Shown piece by piece: positions 8,236-16,746 of a stretch of DNA of 64,000 nucleotides. The first letter of the stretch is position 1, and every line of letters starts with the position of its first letter. Made by a program: the position numbers and the translations under genes. This DNA is from Bacillota bacterium (GTDB lineage: Bacteria > Bacillota > Sulfobacillia > JABLXB01): NCBI GenBank assembly GCA_013178305.1, contig JABLXB010000001.1:592253-656252 (forward strand). Direction: 5' to 3'. The notes below the pieces were generated by a model that was given only the letters and a program-made list of their open reading frames with translations, did no database searches and was not told the DNA's origin.

Positions 8236-9123
8236 TTATGGCTTCAAACCGTCCACGCCCACCCGTTCGAGAACCTGTTGCAAGCCACGCTCCTGCTCGG
8301 GCGACAGTTCCTCAAGCGGCGGCCGGCACGGGCCGCAGCGGAATCCAAGTACGTTGAGCGCCTTCTTCACGGGAATCGGGTTGGTGGCGACAAAAAGCCC
8401 CTTGAACAGGGGAAGTAATGAGAGGTGCTGGTCCCTGGCAGCGACCACGTCGCCGCAGACGAATGCGTCTATCATGCGCCTGATCCGCGGGCCCGTTACG
8501 TGAGATGCCACGCTAACAACGCCGTGCCCACCGACAGCGAGGATCGGCAGGGTGAGGCTGTCGTCGCCCGAGTATATCCTGAACTCCCGCGGTGTGAGTG
8601 ACCTGATCGCGCTGACCTGGTCGAGTGACCCACTGGCCTCCTTGATGGCAACGATGTCCGGTACCTGGGCCAGGCGGGCGACCGTCTCGGGCAGCAAATT
8701 GACCCCAGTACGGCCGGGGATATTGTAGAGGATCGCGGGGACTCCGGCCTCATCCACGATCGCCCGGAAATGCCTGTACATACCCTCCTGCCCGGGCTTG
8801 TTGTAATAGGGGCAGACCAGCATGATCGCTCCTGCGCCGCTCTTGACGGCGCGCCTGGAGAGGCGTATCGAACCCTGGGTGGAGTTTGAGCCGGTCCCGG
8901 CGATCACCCGGCCGGTCCCAACCGCCTCAACCACGGCCTCGAGCAGGGCGATCTTCTCATCCTCCGTCAGGGCCGGCGCCTCGCCGGTCGTGCCGAATAT
9001 CACGATGCTGTCAGACCCGCTCGCCACCAGGTGACGCGCGAGGGTCTTTGCGGCGTCCAGGTCCAGCGTCAGGTCATCCTTAAAGGGGGTTACCATCGCT
9101 GTTACTACGCGCCCCATATCCAT
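8236..9123 (-). CDS. DapA/DHDPS-family lyase
   Basis: 295 residues. The N-acetylneuraminate lyase/DHDPS fold is clear: GTTGEAPAL near residue 45, PYYNKPGQEG, YNIPGRTG, the Schiff-base Lys in VAIKEASG (about residue 162), SGDD and NPIPVKKALN. The GRTG arginine and the NPIPVK motif look like genuine 4-hydroxy-tetrahydrodipicolinate synthase. However, the gene is not with lysine genes but between a flavin dehydrogenase and an AOR, a position that in hydroxyproline operons is held by the DapA-family pyrroline-4-hydroxy-2-carboxylate deaminase. Either role is possible. Start ATG 9123 or 9117. Confidence 0.88.
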   Translation of the reverse strand: MDMGRVVTAMVTPFKDDLTLDLDAAKTLARHLVASGSDSIVIFGTTGEAPALTEDEKIALLEAVVEAVGTGRVIAGTGSNSTQGSIRLSRRAVKSGAGAIMLVCPYYNKPGQEGMYRHFRAIVDEAGVPAILYNIPGRTGVNLLPETVARLAQVPDIVAIKEASGSLDQVSAIRSLTPREFRIYSGDDSLTLPILAVGGHGVVSVASHVTGPRIRRMIDAFVCGDVVAARDQHLSLLPLFKGLFVATNPIPVKKALNVLGFRCGPCRPPLEELSPEQERGLQQVLERVGVDGLKP

Positions 9124-9188
9124 TCCGAACCACCCCTTTCACGTGTGCCCGCCGCCGCGGGCGACTGGTCCGGCGCCTCGCAGCCGTC

Positions 9189-10400
9189 CTACGCGGGCCT
9201 GCCACTGCATACCGCGTCAAATCGGGATAACGAGAACGGGCCAAGCGGCATTGATGTCTTCCCGGTGTCCAGGAGTTCCGCTATGAGCAAACCCGTGACC
9301 GGCGATAGCGCGATCCCATCCCCCTCGTGGCCCGCGGCCACGACGAACCCGGGCACGCCGTCGACGGGACCGAGTATTGGCATGCCGTCGGGGGTATACG
9401 GCCGGAGCCCGGCGAAGGCCCTGATAAAATTGACCTGTCGCAGCCCGGGGACCAAGTTAATTGCGTGACGGGAGATTGCGACCAGAGCATCGTAGGTGTT
9501 GCGCGAGTCGTAGCCCGCGAATTCGCGGCACCCGCCCAGGAGCAGGTTGCCGTTCCGCGTCTGGCAGAGCGAAAGGCCGATCCCGAGGTCGGGGCCGGCG
9601 TCTCGAGAGGCGTTCAAGCCCTCTGCGCCGTCGTACACGGCCTTCCCCAGTTTAGCCACGAGGTACCGCGCGCACAACACGTCGCCGTGGACCAACCTTG
9701 GCATCTTCTCACTTACGAGGAGCTGGCCCCTCCTAGGCTTGATGGGCACCTCGACCCCCGCCATCCGGCCGATCTGGGGCGCCCACGCGCCCGCCGCGTT
9801 GACCACCCATTGCCCGCGGGCGTTCCCCTTGTTGGTCGCCACCCCGGATACCCTGGGCCCGTCGAAAAGCAGCCCGGTGACGTCCCAGCCGGACAGGAAG
9901 CGCGCTCCGAGCCGCTTTGCCCCCACCATTAGCGCGCGCGTGAGGCAGAGCGGGTTGACCTCGGCGTCCACGGCGCTCCACGTGGCGCCCACGAGTCGAT
10001 TCGAGGCCACGGGCAGGCGCCGCCTGACCTCCGATGCCGGAATCAGTCCAACCTCGAGCCCTGCCTTGCGCTGCCGTTCGACCAGCCCTTTCATCACCTC
10101 CAACTGCCGTTCGTCCTCTATCAGCACCATGCCGCCCGCGCGGGAGAACTGTATGTCCGTCTCCAGCTCACGCGCCAGGTCGTCAAACATGGCCACGCTC
10201 TTCATCGCGAGTTGCAGGTGCAGCCCGGGGCTTTTCGACTGCAGGATTGCGGCCTTGTCGCAGGCCCCCGACGAGCCCGAGCCGGCGTCGCCCCTGTCGA
10301 GAACGACGACTCGCTTCCCGCGCCTGGAAAGGTGATACGCGATGGAGCAGCCGATCACGCCGCCCCCAACTATGACGACCTCAGCCTCCGAAACCGTCAT
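9189..10400 (-). CDS. FAD-dependent amino/imino-acid dehydrogenase, HcnC/beta-type subunit
   Basis: 403 residues of the DAO superfamily. The N-terminal dinucleotide site is VVIVGGGVIGCSIAYHLSRR, followed by an acidic strand end VVVLDRGDAGSGSSG. The C-terminal part contains LRPYTPDGMPILGPV and AAGHEGDGIALSP, typical of glycine oxidase, HcnC and D-hydroxyproline dehydrogenase beta chains. It oxidises an amino or imino acid with FAD. With the neighbouring HcnB-like and HcnA-like genes it should form a membrane- or ferredoxin-linked dehydrogenase rather than an oxidase. It lies four bases after the ferredoxin-type gene. Confidence 0.88.
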   Translation of the reverse strand: MTVSEAEVVIVGGGVIGCSIAYHLSRRGKRVVVLDRGDAGSGSSGACDKAAILQSKSPGLHLQLAMKSVAMFDDLARELETDIQFSRAGGMVLIEDERQLEVMKGLVERQRKAGLEVGLIPASEVRRRLPVASNRLVGATWSAVDAEVNPLCLTRALMVGAKRLGARFLSGWDVTGLLFDGPRVSGVATNKGNARGQWVVNAAGAWAPQIGRMAGVEVPIKPRRGQLLVSEKMPRLVHGDVLCARYLVAKLGKAVYDGAEGLNASRDAGPDLGIGLSLCQTRNGNLLLGGCREFAGYDSRNTYDALVAISRHAINLVPGLRQVNFIRAFAGLRPYTPDGMPILGPVDGVPGFVVAAGHEGDGIALSPVTGLLIAELLDTGKTSMPLGPFSLSRFDAVCSGRPA

Positions 10401-10403
10401 CCG

Positions 10404-11294
10404 TCAGATACCCTCGCCTTCTCGACTATCGCCGGTCTCGTTGGCCAGCACGGCGAGCGTCACGGGCATCACGGGCGGCCGCACAGTCTCCCTGGCGACC
10501 CCGCCCGGCGGGGTGGCGGTTGCCCGCTCTATCTCCTGCATAACGAGCCGCCGGCACGTCCTCCCCTGGCACAGCCCCATGCCTGCGCGGGTCCACCGCC
10601 GCACCCCGCCCAGGGTTGTGGCCCCGTCGGCCAGGGCCTGCCTGATCTCCGCCATCGTGACCTCCTCACACCGGCAGACAAGCGTGTCATCGCCGTGGCT
10701 GAGGCCGTCGCCGTTCCCGGTGGGCCCGCAATCGCGCCCGGCGCCGCCTTCCCGCCCGGCGTATTCCCCGCAGCGGCACGGCGCCGGCCTCATCATCGTA
10801 CGCACCCGGGACGCGTGCTCCGGGGGTACCGCCAGGGTGACCACGCGGGTCCGGTCGTGACTGCGGGGGCAGGCGACCCTCACGACACTCGCCTCGCAGA
10901 CCGGCTCCCCCTCCCTGTCGCACGCCACGACCCGATCGCCGGCCTCCGGTTCGGGCAGGTACTCCCAGGGAAACGACACGAGCGCGCGGTCTTCGCGGGA
11001 CATGTCGACCACGAATATCGCCTGGCCGGGGCAGGCGGGGATACACATCCCACAGCCAGTGCACTTCGTAGGGTCAATGCGGGGAAGGCAGGTTATCGGT
11101 TCGCCAACGGTGATGGCGCCGCGCGGGCACACCTTCTCGCAAGGGTTGCACGGGATCTCCTCAACGCATTCGATGACCGCCCTGGGTCCCCGGCGCAACC
11201 AGTGCTCGGGCGTGAACCCCGGCGAAGCAATAAGCTCGGCCATCGACGGTACTCCGGTGAAGGCGACGCCATCCCGGGGGTTGCCTGCGTTCAT
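10404..11294 (-). CDS. Ferredoxin-type protein with BFD-like [2Fe-2S] domain
   Basis: 296 residues; the ATG at 11294 overlaps the HcnB-like stop as ATGA. An N-terminal dicluster-like region has CNPCEKVCPRGAI and CTGCGMCIPACPG (4Fe-4S ligands). The C-terminal third has CRCEEVT and CQGRTC, the bacterioferritin-associated-ferredoxin-like [2Fe-2S] module found in the HcnB family. A Gly-rich linker separates them. It probably takes electrons from the flavin subunits and passes them to a low-potential carrier. This domain pair replaces the C-terminal BFD domain that is fused in many HcnB proteins, here carried on a separate chain. Confidence 0.85.
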   Translation of the reverse strand: MNAGNPRDGVAFTGVPSMAELIASPGFTPEHWLRRGPRAVIECVEEIPCNPCEKVCPRGAITVGEPITCLPRIDPTKCTGCGMCIPACPGQAIFVVDMSREDRALVSFPWEYLPEPEAGDRVVACDREGEPVCEASVVRVACPRSHDRTRVVTLAVPPEHASRVRTMMRPAPCRCGEYAGREGGAGRDCGPTGNGDGLSHGDDTLVCRCEEVTMAEIRQALADGATTLGGVRRWTRAGMGLCQGRTCRRLVMQEIERATATPPGGVARETVRPPVMPVTLAVLANETGDSREGEGI

Positions 11295-12436
11295 CCCGCG
11301 CACTCCTTCCCGGCCGCCGGCTTCTCGCTTGTCGCGCAATCGCCGGCCCTGACCTCGAATTTCCTGAGTATATCGTCTTTGGCCTGGCGCCTGTGAACGC
11401 CGAACGGCCCCTCTCGCAGCTGGCATAGCCGGTCCCAGACGCGCTGCATCCTGGATTCTGCCTCCGCCCTGCCAATGCGCCCGAGCGAGGACGCGGCGGC
11501 CAGGCCCGCGAGCCGGCCCTCCTCCATGGCGCTCGACGCCTCTTCCACCCCGGTGATGTCGCCGGCGACGAACAGGCCCGCCGTGGTGGTCTCCATTTCG
11601 CGGTTGTGAACCGGGATAAAGCCTCCGAGCCGGGAGTTGTGGATGAACTCGCACCCGGCCATCCACGCCAGTTCCGCCAGCGGGGTCAGCCCGACCGCAA
11701 GGCAGATGGTGTCAGCCCTGAATGTCCGCTCCGATCCCGAGACCGGTCGCCACGATTCGTCCAGCATCCCGATGGTGACCTCGGCGACCCGGCCCGGCCC
11801 GGTAGCCCGCAGAACCGTGTGTGAGCGGTAAATTGGGACTCCGGCCCGCCGGAGCTTGGACGCGTGCACTCCATAGCCGCCGATCTTCGGAGCGGCCTCA
11901 ACCACGGCGACGACGTTGGCCCCTGCCTGAAGCAACTGGTACGAGACGATAAGCCCGACGTTCCCCGAGCCCACCATCACGACGTCCGAGCCCGGCAGCA
12001 CCCTGTGCACGTTTATCATCGTCTGGGCCGCACCCGCCCCCATGACCCCCGGGAGGGTCCAACCGGGGAACGGTATCGAGTTCTCAGACGCCCCGGTAGC
12101 CAGTAGTACCCTGTCAGCCTGCACCTTCTCGTGCCGGTCTCCTCGGTTGACGGCGAGTGTCCACCCCGGAAACAGACCGTAGACCTGCGAGTCCAGCCAG
12201 ACCTCCACCCCCGTATCGCTCAGGGTGGACAGCATCCGCCGGCCTATCTCAAACCCCCTGGTGCCCGCCTGATGCTCCGAGGAACCGAAAAACTTGTGGA
12301 TCTGTTTGAACAGCTGGCCGCCCGGCTTCAGGTTCTCGTCTATGACGACAGTCCGGACGCCCGCCGAGCCTGCCTCGATGGCCGCCGCCAGGCCCGCGGG
12401 GCCCGCCCCGACGACCGCTAGTTCGAATCGCCGCAA
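11291..12436 (-). CDS. FAD/NAD-binding dehydrogenase subunit, HcnB/alpha type
   Basis: 381 residues. It opens with FELAVVGAGPAGLAAAIEAG and VVIDENLKPGGQLFKQIHKF, the FAD site of the HcnB / sarcosine-oxidase-alpha group. A second nucleotide site is VVMVGSGNVGLIVSYQLLQAG, and GLFVAGDITGVEEASSAMEE is the conserved C-terminal FAD-contact segment. The BFD domain that usually follows is missing and is found instead in the next gene. It overlaps the HcnA-like gene by 19 bases and the ferredoxin gene by four, so the subunits are co-translated. Confidence 0.9.
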   Translation of the reverse strand: MRRFELAVVGAGPAGLAAAIEAGSAGVRTVVIDENLKPGGQLFKQIHKFFGSSEHQAGTRGFEIGRRMLSTLSDTGVEVWLDSQVYGLFPGWTLAVNRGDRHEKVQADRVLLATGASENSIPFPGWTLPGVMGAGAAQTMINVHRVLPGSDVVMVGSGNVGLIVSYQLLQAGANVVAVVEAAPKIGGYGVHASKLRRAGVPIYRSHTVLRATGPGRVAEVTIGMLDESWRPVSGSERTFRADTICLAVGLTPLAELAWMAGCEFIHNSRLGGFIPVHNREMETTTAGLFVAGDITGVEEASSAMEEGRLAGLAAASSLGRIGRAEAESRMQRVWDRLCQLREGPFGVHRRQAKDDILRKFEVRAGDCATSEKPAAGKECAG

Positions 12437-12759
12437 CCGGAATCACTCCATTCGCCCAGACCGTGTTGCGTCCGGACTATCATGCCGTCCCTCGCCGGGG
12501 TGACGCACGTGCGCACGTTCGGGACGCCGTCCACGGTCATGACACAGTCGGTGCAGCGCCCGATCGCGCAGAACACCCCTCTGGGCTCGTGCCTCACGGG
12601 TGTCGTCCTGAATGACGCCACCCCCGCCGCCATCAGGGCGGCCGCGATGGGCTCCCCCTCAATGGCCTCCACTGGGCGACCGTCGAAGTCGATGATTACC
12701 GTGCGATCCGCCGGCGCCGCCCCCAGGATGGGATGGTCGATTATCCTCCACGTGGCCAA
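12418..12759 (-). CDS. (2Fe-2S) ferredoxin-like dehydrogenase subunit, HcnA/gamma type
   Basis: 113 residues from TTG 12759. The family core is present: IDFDGRPVEAIEGEPIAAAL, then GVFCAIGRCTDCVMTVDGVP and RTCVTPARDGM, which place the [2Fe-2S] cysteines. The same frame is open back to an ATG at 12882, but that start lies upstream of the sigma54 promoter (transcription start near 12803) and the extra 41 residues have no family likeness, so the TTG is preferred. It is the first gene of the dehydrogenase operon. Confidence 0.82.
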   Translation of the reverse strand: MATWRIIDHPILGAAPADRTVIIDFDGRPVEAIEGEPIAAALMAAGVASFRTTPVRHEPRGVFCAIGRCTDCVMTVDGVPNVRTCVTPARDGMIVRTQHGLGEWSDSGCGDSN

Positions 12760-12812
12760 GCAGGCCTCGCCCCCTACACGTATGCAGATGCAGATTGCTT
12801 CAATAAGATTGG

Positions 12813-12828
12813 AGCAATATCCGTGCCA
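12813..12828 (-). promoter_or_regulatory. Sigma54 (-24/-12) promoter of the dehydrogenase operon
   Basis: On the minus strand the sequence TGGCACGGATATTGCT is an exact match to the consensus TGGCAC-N5-TTGCW. It lies about 55 bases ahead of the HcnA-like start and just downstream of the gene for a sigma54-dependent activator. This is strong evidence that the operon needs RpoN and that activator. Confidence 0.9.
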
Positions 12829-12840
12829 GGCGCAGAAACG

Positions 12841-12870
12841 AAAACGCCGCGGCGAGAAACCGCAGCGTTG
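12841..12870 (-). terminator. Probable terminator of the sigma54 activator gene
   Basis: An inverted repeat CAACGC-T-GCGG / CCGC-G-GCGTT with a seven-base loop is followed on the minus strand by TTTTCGTTT. It sits between the activator stop (12940) and the sigma54 promoter. It could also act as an upstream activator-binding site, since it lies just ahead of the -24 element. Confidence 0.55.
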
Positions 12871-12939
12871 TTGGGCGAGCAAAGCCGGGGCGTCCTGTCC
12901 GAATACCCCAGCGTGCCTTCTTATTTCAAGAATTTATTA

Positions 12940-14634
12940 CTAGGCTTTAGAATTGCCGTCTCCATTGATGGCGTACAGGCGCATCTTGTTGTAGAGAGTA
13001 GCCAGGGAGATCCCGAGCGCCCTGGCGGCCATTCGCTTGCCTTCGGTCGAGTTGCCGTATTGCAGGATAGCCCTTCGCAGGGCGTCGCGCTCGAGGCCGG
13101 CGAGGTTCAACCCCGCCTCCCGGTTCCCCCACGCCGGACTCCGGTCCCCGTGCGGAAGGCATGCCTGCAGGTTCGTGGCCGAGATCACATCCTCCTCGCT
13201 CAGCAACACTGCCCTCTCGAGCACGTTCGCCAGCTCGCGGACGTTTCCGGGCCAGTGATGACCAGTCAGCAACCGCATCGCTTCCGGCAGTATTCCCGTG
13301 ACGCTCTTTCCGAGTCGCCTGTTGAGCTGCTCGATGAACCGTTCCACCAGCATGGGGATATCTTCCACGCGCTCCCTCAAAGACGGAACGTTGAGCGCCA
13401 CCACGTTCAGCCGGTAGAAGAGGTCCTCCCTGAACCGGCCAGCCGCCACGTCGGCCTTGAGGTCCCTGTTTGTGGCAGCAAGTATCCGGACGTCGACGGT
13501 TATCGGCTTCGTTCCACCGAGCCGCTCGAATTCCCTGAACTGCAGGAGGCGCAGCAGCTTGGCCTGGACCGCTATCCCGAGCTCTCCGACCTCGTCGAGG
13601 AGGATAGTCCCCCCATCGGCGAGCTCGAATTTCCCAACCTTCGTCCTGGAGGCGCCGGTATAGGCCCCCTGTTCGTGCCCCATGAGCTCGCTTTCCATGA
13701 GGTTTTCGGGGATGGCGGCGCAATTCACCTTGATGAACGGCCCGTTCCGCCTCGGGCTCGCGTTGTGGATCGCGTGCGCGAACAGCTCCTTGCCGGTGCC
13801 GCTCTCGCCCTGTATGAGTACCGTGGTATCGGTGCCGGCGACCTTCCTGGCTATCCGTACCGCTTCCTTCATCGGGTTGCTTTCGCCGATTATGTCTTCA
13901 AAGGTAAACTCGCTTCCCTGGAACTGCTCGAGGCGGTTAGTGAGTTGCTTGATCAGCCGGTTTCGTTCGTCGAGCTCCTTGATCAGCCTGTTCATCTTGG
14001 TGATATCCTGGAAAACCACCACGGAGCCCACCATTTCCCCATTCACGAAGATCGGCGACGCGTTGGACAGGACCTCGGCTTTCGAACCCACCGCCCTGTT
14101 CCTCAGCCCGAACACGTCCTTGCCCGTCTTCAGCGCCTTTACCAGGGCCCCGTCGGGGGATACTTCAAACGCGCTCCTCCCGATCCGCTCAGACGCAGGG
14201 ACTCCGGTTATCGACGTGAACGCGGGGTTGACGTAGCGGATGATGCCGTTCCTGTCGGCGAGCTGCACGCCCTCCTGAACTGCGTTGAGGATGGTGTCGA
14301 ACTTCCGTTTCTCCTCGACTATGACCATCAAGGCATCGAAGGAGAGTCCGGAGATGACCTCCGTCGAGCCCGCCTTGCTCCCGATTACCTCGCGCAGCAG
14401 TGACTCGTCGCCAACGACCACCACACCGGGGTTCACCGCGGAGAGCAGGGCTTGAAGATCCCCGAAGATGCGGAACCTGACGTCCGGCACGTGCTGAGGG
14501 GGTGGATACAATCCGACCAGCTCCACGAGCTCGCTGGAGGCGAGGCTCTCCAGGAGGGACAGTACCTCCTTGCCTCCGCCCACGAGGCCCACATGCAGGC
14601 GCGTGCGAGACTCATCTGTGTTGTTGCCGCTCAC
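12940..14634 (-). CDS. Sigma54-dependent transcriptional activator with PAS domain
   Basis: 564 residues from GTG 14634 (GGGGGA upstream). Residues 1-105 form an unassigned alpha/beta domain beginning VGLVGGGKEVLSLL, not a standard receiver. A PAS domain spans about 112-215 (VNPAFTSITGVPASERIG). The AAA+ domain has Walker A GESGTGKE at 276-283, the sigma54 contact loop GAYTGA at 323-328, and LLDEVGEL as Walker B; a Fis-type HTH closes the protein (MAARALGISLATLYNKM). It very likely drives the sigma54 promoter directly downstream. The signal sensed through the novel N-terminal or PAS domain is unknown. Confidence 0.92.
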   Translation of the reverse strand: MSGNNTDESRTRLHVGLVGGGKEVLSLLESLASSELVELVGLYPPPQHVPDVRFRIFGDLQALLSAVNPGVVVVGDESLLREVIGSKAGSTEVISGLSFDALMVIVEEKRKFDTILNAVQEGVQLADRNGIIRYVNPAFTSITGVPASERIGRSAFEVSPDGALVKALKTGKDVFGLRNRAVGSKAEVLSNASPIFVNGEMVGSVVVFQDITKMNRLIKELDERNRLIKQLTNRLEQFQGSEFTFEDIIGESNPMKEAVRIARKVAGTDTTVLIQGESGTGKELFAHAIHNASPRRNGPFIKVNCAAIPENLMESELMGHEQGAYTGASRTKVGKFELADGGTILLDEVGELGIAVQAKLLRLLQFREFERLGGTKPITVDVRILAATNRDLKADVAAGRFREDLFYRLNVVALNVPSLRERVEDIPMLVERFIEQLNRRLGKSVTGILPEAMRLLTGHHWPGNVRELANVLERAVLLSEEDVISATNLQACLPHGDRSPAWGNREAGLNLAGLERDALRRAILQYGNSTEGKRMAARALGISLATLYNKMRLYAINGDGNSKA

Positions 14635-14744
14635 GACTGCTATTCCCCCGTTCAACAGAATCGCCACGTAACCCCGTTCTTGTACGGTTCGCGGTTCTCG
14701 ACAGTCGCCGAGGTTGTGTCGCTGTCGGTTATGTAGCCGGCCGC

Positions 14745-16256
14745 TCAGGCGGGCTTCCCTATACGCCCGAGTCTTTGGCGAATGGTACCGTAGCAAGGGG
14801 CTAACAGGGTAACAACCGCCAGTACCATGAACGCAACAGACAAGGGCCGCTTGAAGAACACGAGGACATCCCCATAAGCAATGAGCAACGACGTCCAGTA
14901 GCTTGCCTCCATGATCGGTCCCAGGATGAGAGCGAGCAGGAACGGCGCCATGGGAAACCCCGCCTTGCCCAGGCAATAGGCGATGACGCCCGTTATGACC
15001 ATGACTGCCACGTTCATCATACTGTTGGCTGAGGAATATGCTCCGACCACGCAAATCACCAGAATTGTTGGGGCCAGAACCTGCAGCGGAGTCCGCACTA
15101 TGTAGTGCCCGACCTGCACGACGAGGTGCCCTAAGAGAAAGAACAGGATATTCACCAGGAAGAAACCGGCGAAAAACGTGTAGACGATCTGGGGATTCTT
15201 GTGCATAAGGTGGGGACCCGGTTGGATTCCCTTCATGATGAGGGCCCCAAGCAGCACCGCTGCGGCGGCCGATCCGGGGATGCCAAGCGCGAGAGTCAAC
15301 ACCAGGTCGCCACCCGTCGCCGCGTTGTTGCCGGTCTCGCTAGCGACAAGGCCATCTGGCTCTCCGCTCCCGAACCGCTCCGGGTGTGCGGAGGAACGCT
15401 TCGCCTCGTTATATGACATGTACGCTGCCATTGACGGACCGGCGGCAGGGGCTATTCCTATGATTATCCCGATAATCGAGGACTTCACTATTGTGCCCCA
15501 ATACCGGAGGATCTCCCCGGGAGCAAGATACCACTTCCGCGACGTTGACTCAGCGTAGAATACGTTTCTGGTGCGGAGGTCCTCTATCATTTCAAGAACG
15601 CGGGGTAGCGCCAGAGCGCCGAGAATCAGCGGAACGAAGTCGATCCCGCCGATGAAGTAGTAGTTGCCGAACGTAAGACGGATGTAGCCGTTGACGGGAT
15701 CTGCACCTACAGTGCTCACGACGAGCCCAACTACCGCCATGATGAGTCCCTTGATCGCGTCTTTGCCGACTACACTGGAGACCATCGATATTCCCCACAG
15801 GGTCAGGGCAAACATCTCCGGCGGGCCAAACCTCAGTGCCCATATTGCGATGACCGGTGTGAGGGTGATGAGTACGAGCGCGCTGGCGAGGCCGCCTATT
15901 CCGGAAGCATACAAAGAGTATAACATGGCCTCACGTGCTTTGCCCGCCCTCGCCATGGGAAAACCGTCGAACGCGGTGGGAATGGAAGCCGCTGTGCCGG
16001 GTATGCCAACGAGAATCGCCGAGATCGACCCTCCGTACACTGCCCCACAGAAAACCCCCGCAAGCATCAGAAGGCCCGCGTCAATGCTCATCCCGAAAGT
16101 CAGCGGCAATAGCAGTGCCATGCCGGTCGTGGCAGAAAGCCCTGGTAGAGCTCCAATAACTATCCCCAGGAGCGTACCGCCGGTCATGGCTATCACGTTG
16201 GTCAATGACAGGGCACTAATGAACCCGCTGATGACTAATCGGACTATCTCTCCCAA
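14745..16256 (-). CDS. tctA: Tripartite tricarboxylate transporter large membrane subunit
   Basis: 503 residues starting at TTG 16256; an in-frame TAG just upstream excludes longer forms, and GGGAGGT lies 11 bases ahead. About 11-12 membrane spans. Family signatures are GALPGLSATTGMALLLPLTFG near the N-terminus, VFCGAVYGGSISAILVGIPG, and the repeat TGGDLVLTLALGIPGSAAAAV in the second half. TctA is the permease of TTT carriers that import citrate, other carboxylates or aromatic acids using ion gradients. It follows tctB and tctC in one operon. Confidence 0.93.
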   Translation of the reverse strand: MGEIVRLVISGFISALSLTNVIAMTGGTLLGIVIGALPGLSATTGMALLLPLTFGMSIDAGLLMLAGVFCGAVYGGSISAILVGIPGTAASIPTAFDGFPMARAGKAREAMLYSLYASGIGGLASALVLITLTPVIAIWALRFGPPEMFALTLWGISMVSSVVGKDAIKGLIMAVVGLVVSTVGADPVNGYIRLTFGNYYFIGGIDFVPLILGALALPRVLEMIEDLRTRNVFYAESTSRKWYLAPGEILRYWGTIVKSSIIGIIIGIAPAAGPSMAAYMSYNEAKRSSAHPERFGSGEPDGLVASETGNNAATGGDLVLTLALGIPGSAAAAVLLGALIMKGIQPGPHLMHKNPQIVYTFFAGFFLVNILFFLLGHLVVQVGHYIVRTPLQVLAPTILVICVVGAYSSANSMMNVAVMVITGVIAYCLGKAGFPMAPFLLALILGPIMEASYWTSLLIAYGDVLVFFKRPLSVAFMVLAVVTLLAPCYGTIRQRLGRIGKPA

Positions 16257-16277
16257 TTGGCCGATCTACCTCCCGGC

Positions 16278-16667
16278 TTAAGGCAAGGGCACGCCAAAAA
16301 CGTGTACAAAGGGCCAGTATATGGCGACAGTCACTGCGGCGGAGATCAAAGCCACCTTAATCTTGCTCGCCCGATATCCCGCCAGGATAATCGATACAAA
16401 TAGCAGTGTCACTGTAGAGACAATGAAACCGACTCTAGGCAACGCGATTACATACGCGATCAGCAATGCCGCCCCGGCAGCGACATCCCGGACATTTCTG
16501 AACGAGCATGTCGAGCCGGCTTTCAGCACCGCCAGGGGGACACTCAATGCCATCAGGATCACCAGGAGACCACCTGGAAAGGCCGCAGCCTCTAGAGGAG
16601 CTGTCCTCAGCGAAAACAATAGGAATAAAGCCACAACAAGCATGACTACTGCAATCAATCGCTCCAT
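16278..16667 (-). CDS. tctB: Tripartite tricarboxylate transporter small membrane subunit
   Basis: 129 residues from ATG 16667; an earlier in-frame start at 16745 would add a polar stretch not seen in the family. Four hydrophobic segments, including AVVMLVVALFLLFSL and PRVGFIVSTVTLLFVSIIL, fit TctB. It lies between tctC and tctA, 21 bases before tctA, as in most TTT operons. Confidence 0.85.
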   Translation of the reverse strand: MERLIAVVMLVVALFLLFSLRTAPLEAAAFPGGLLVILMALSVPLAVLKAGSTCSFRNVRDVAAGAALLIAYVIALPRVGFIVSTVTLLFVSIILAGYRASKIKVALISAAVTVAIYWPFVHVFGVPLP

Positions 16668-16746
16668 CTGCACATCACCATTTACGGGTCTGACCGGGGC
16701 GCGATGACCTGCCGCACCCCAGTCAGACTCGAGTGTTATGTTCACG

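Noticed and set aside
12733..14403. 556-codon open frame on the plus strand
   Set aside because: Antisense to the sigma54 activator; high-GC third positions keep the opposite frame open. No recognisable motif.
14635..15054. 140-codon N-terminal extension of the sigma54 activator
   Set aside because: It overlaps tctA on the same strand in another frame and has no likeness; the GTG at 14634 has a ribosome site.
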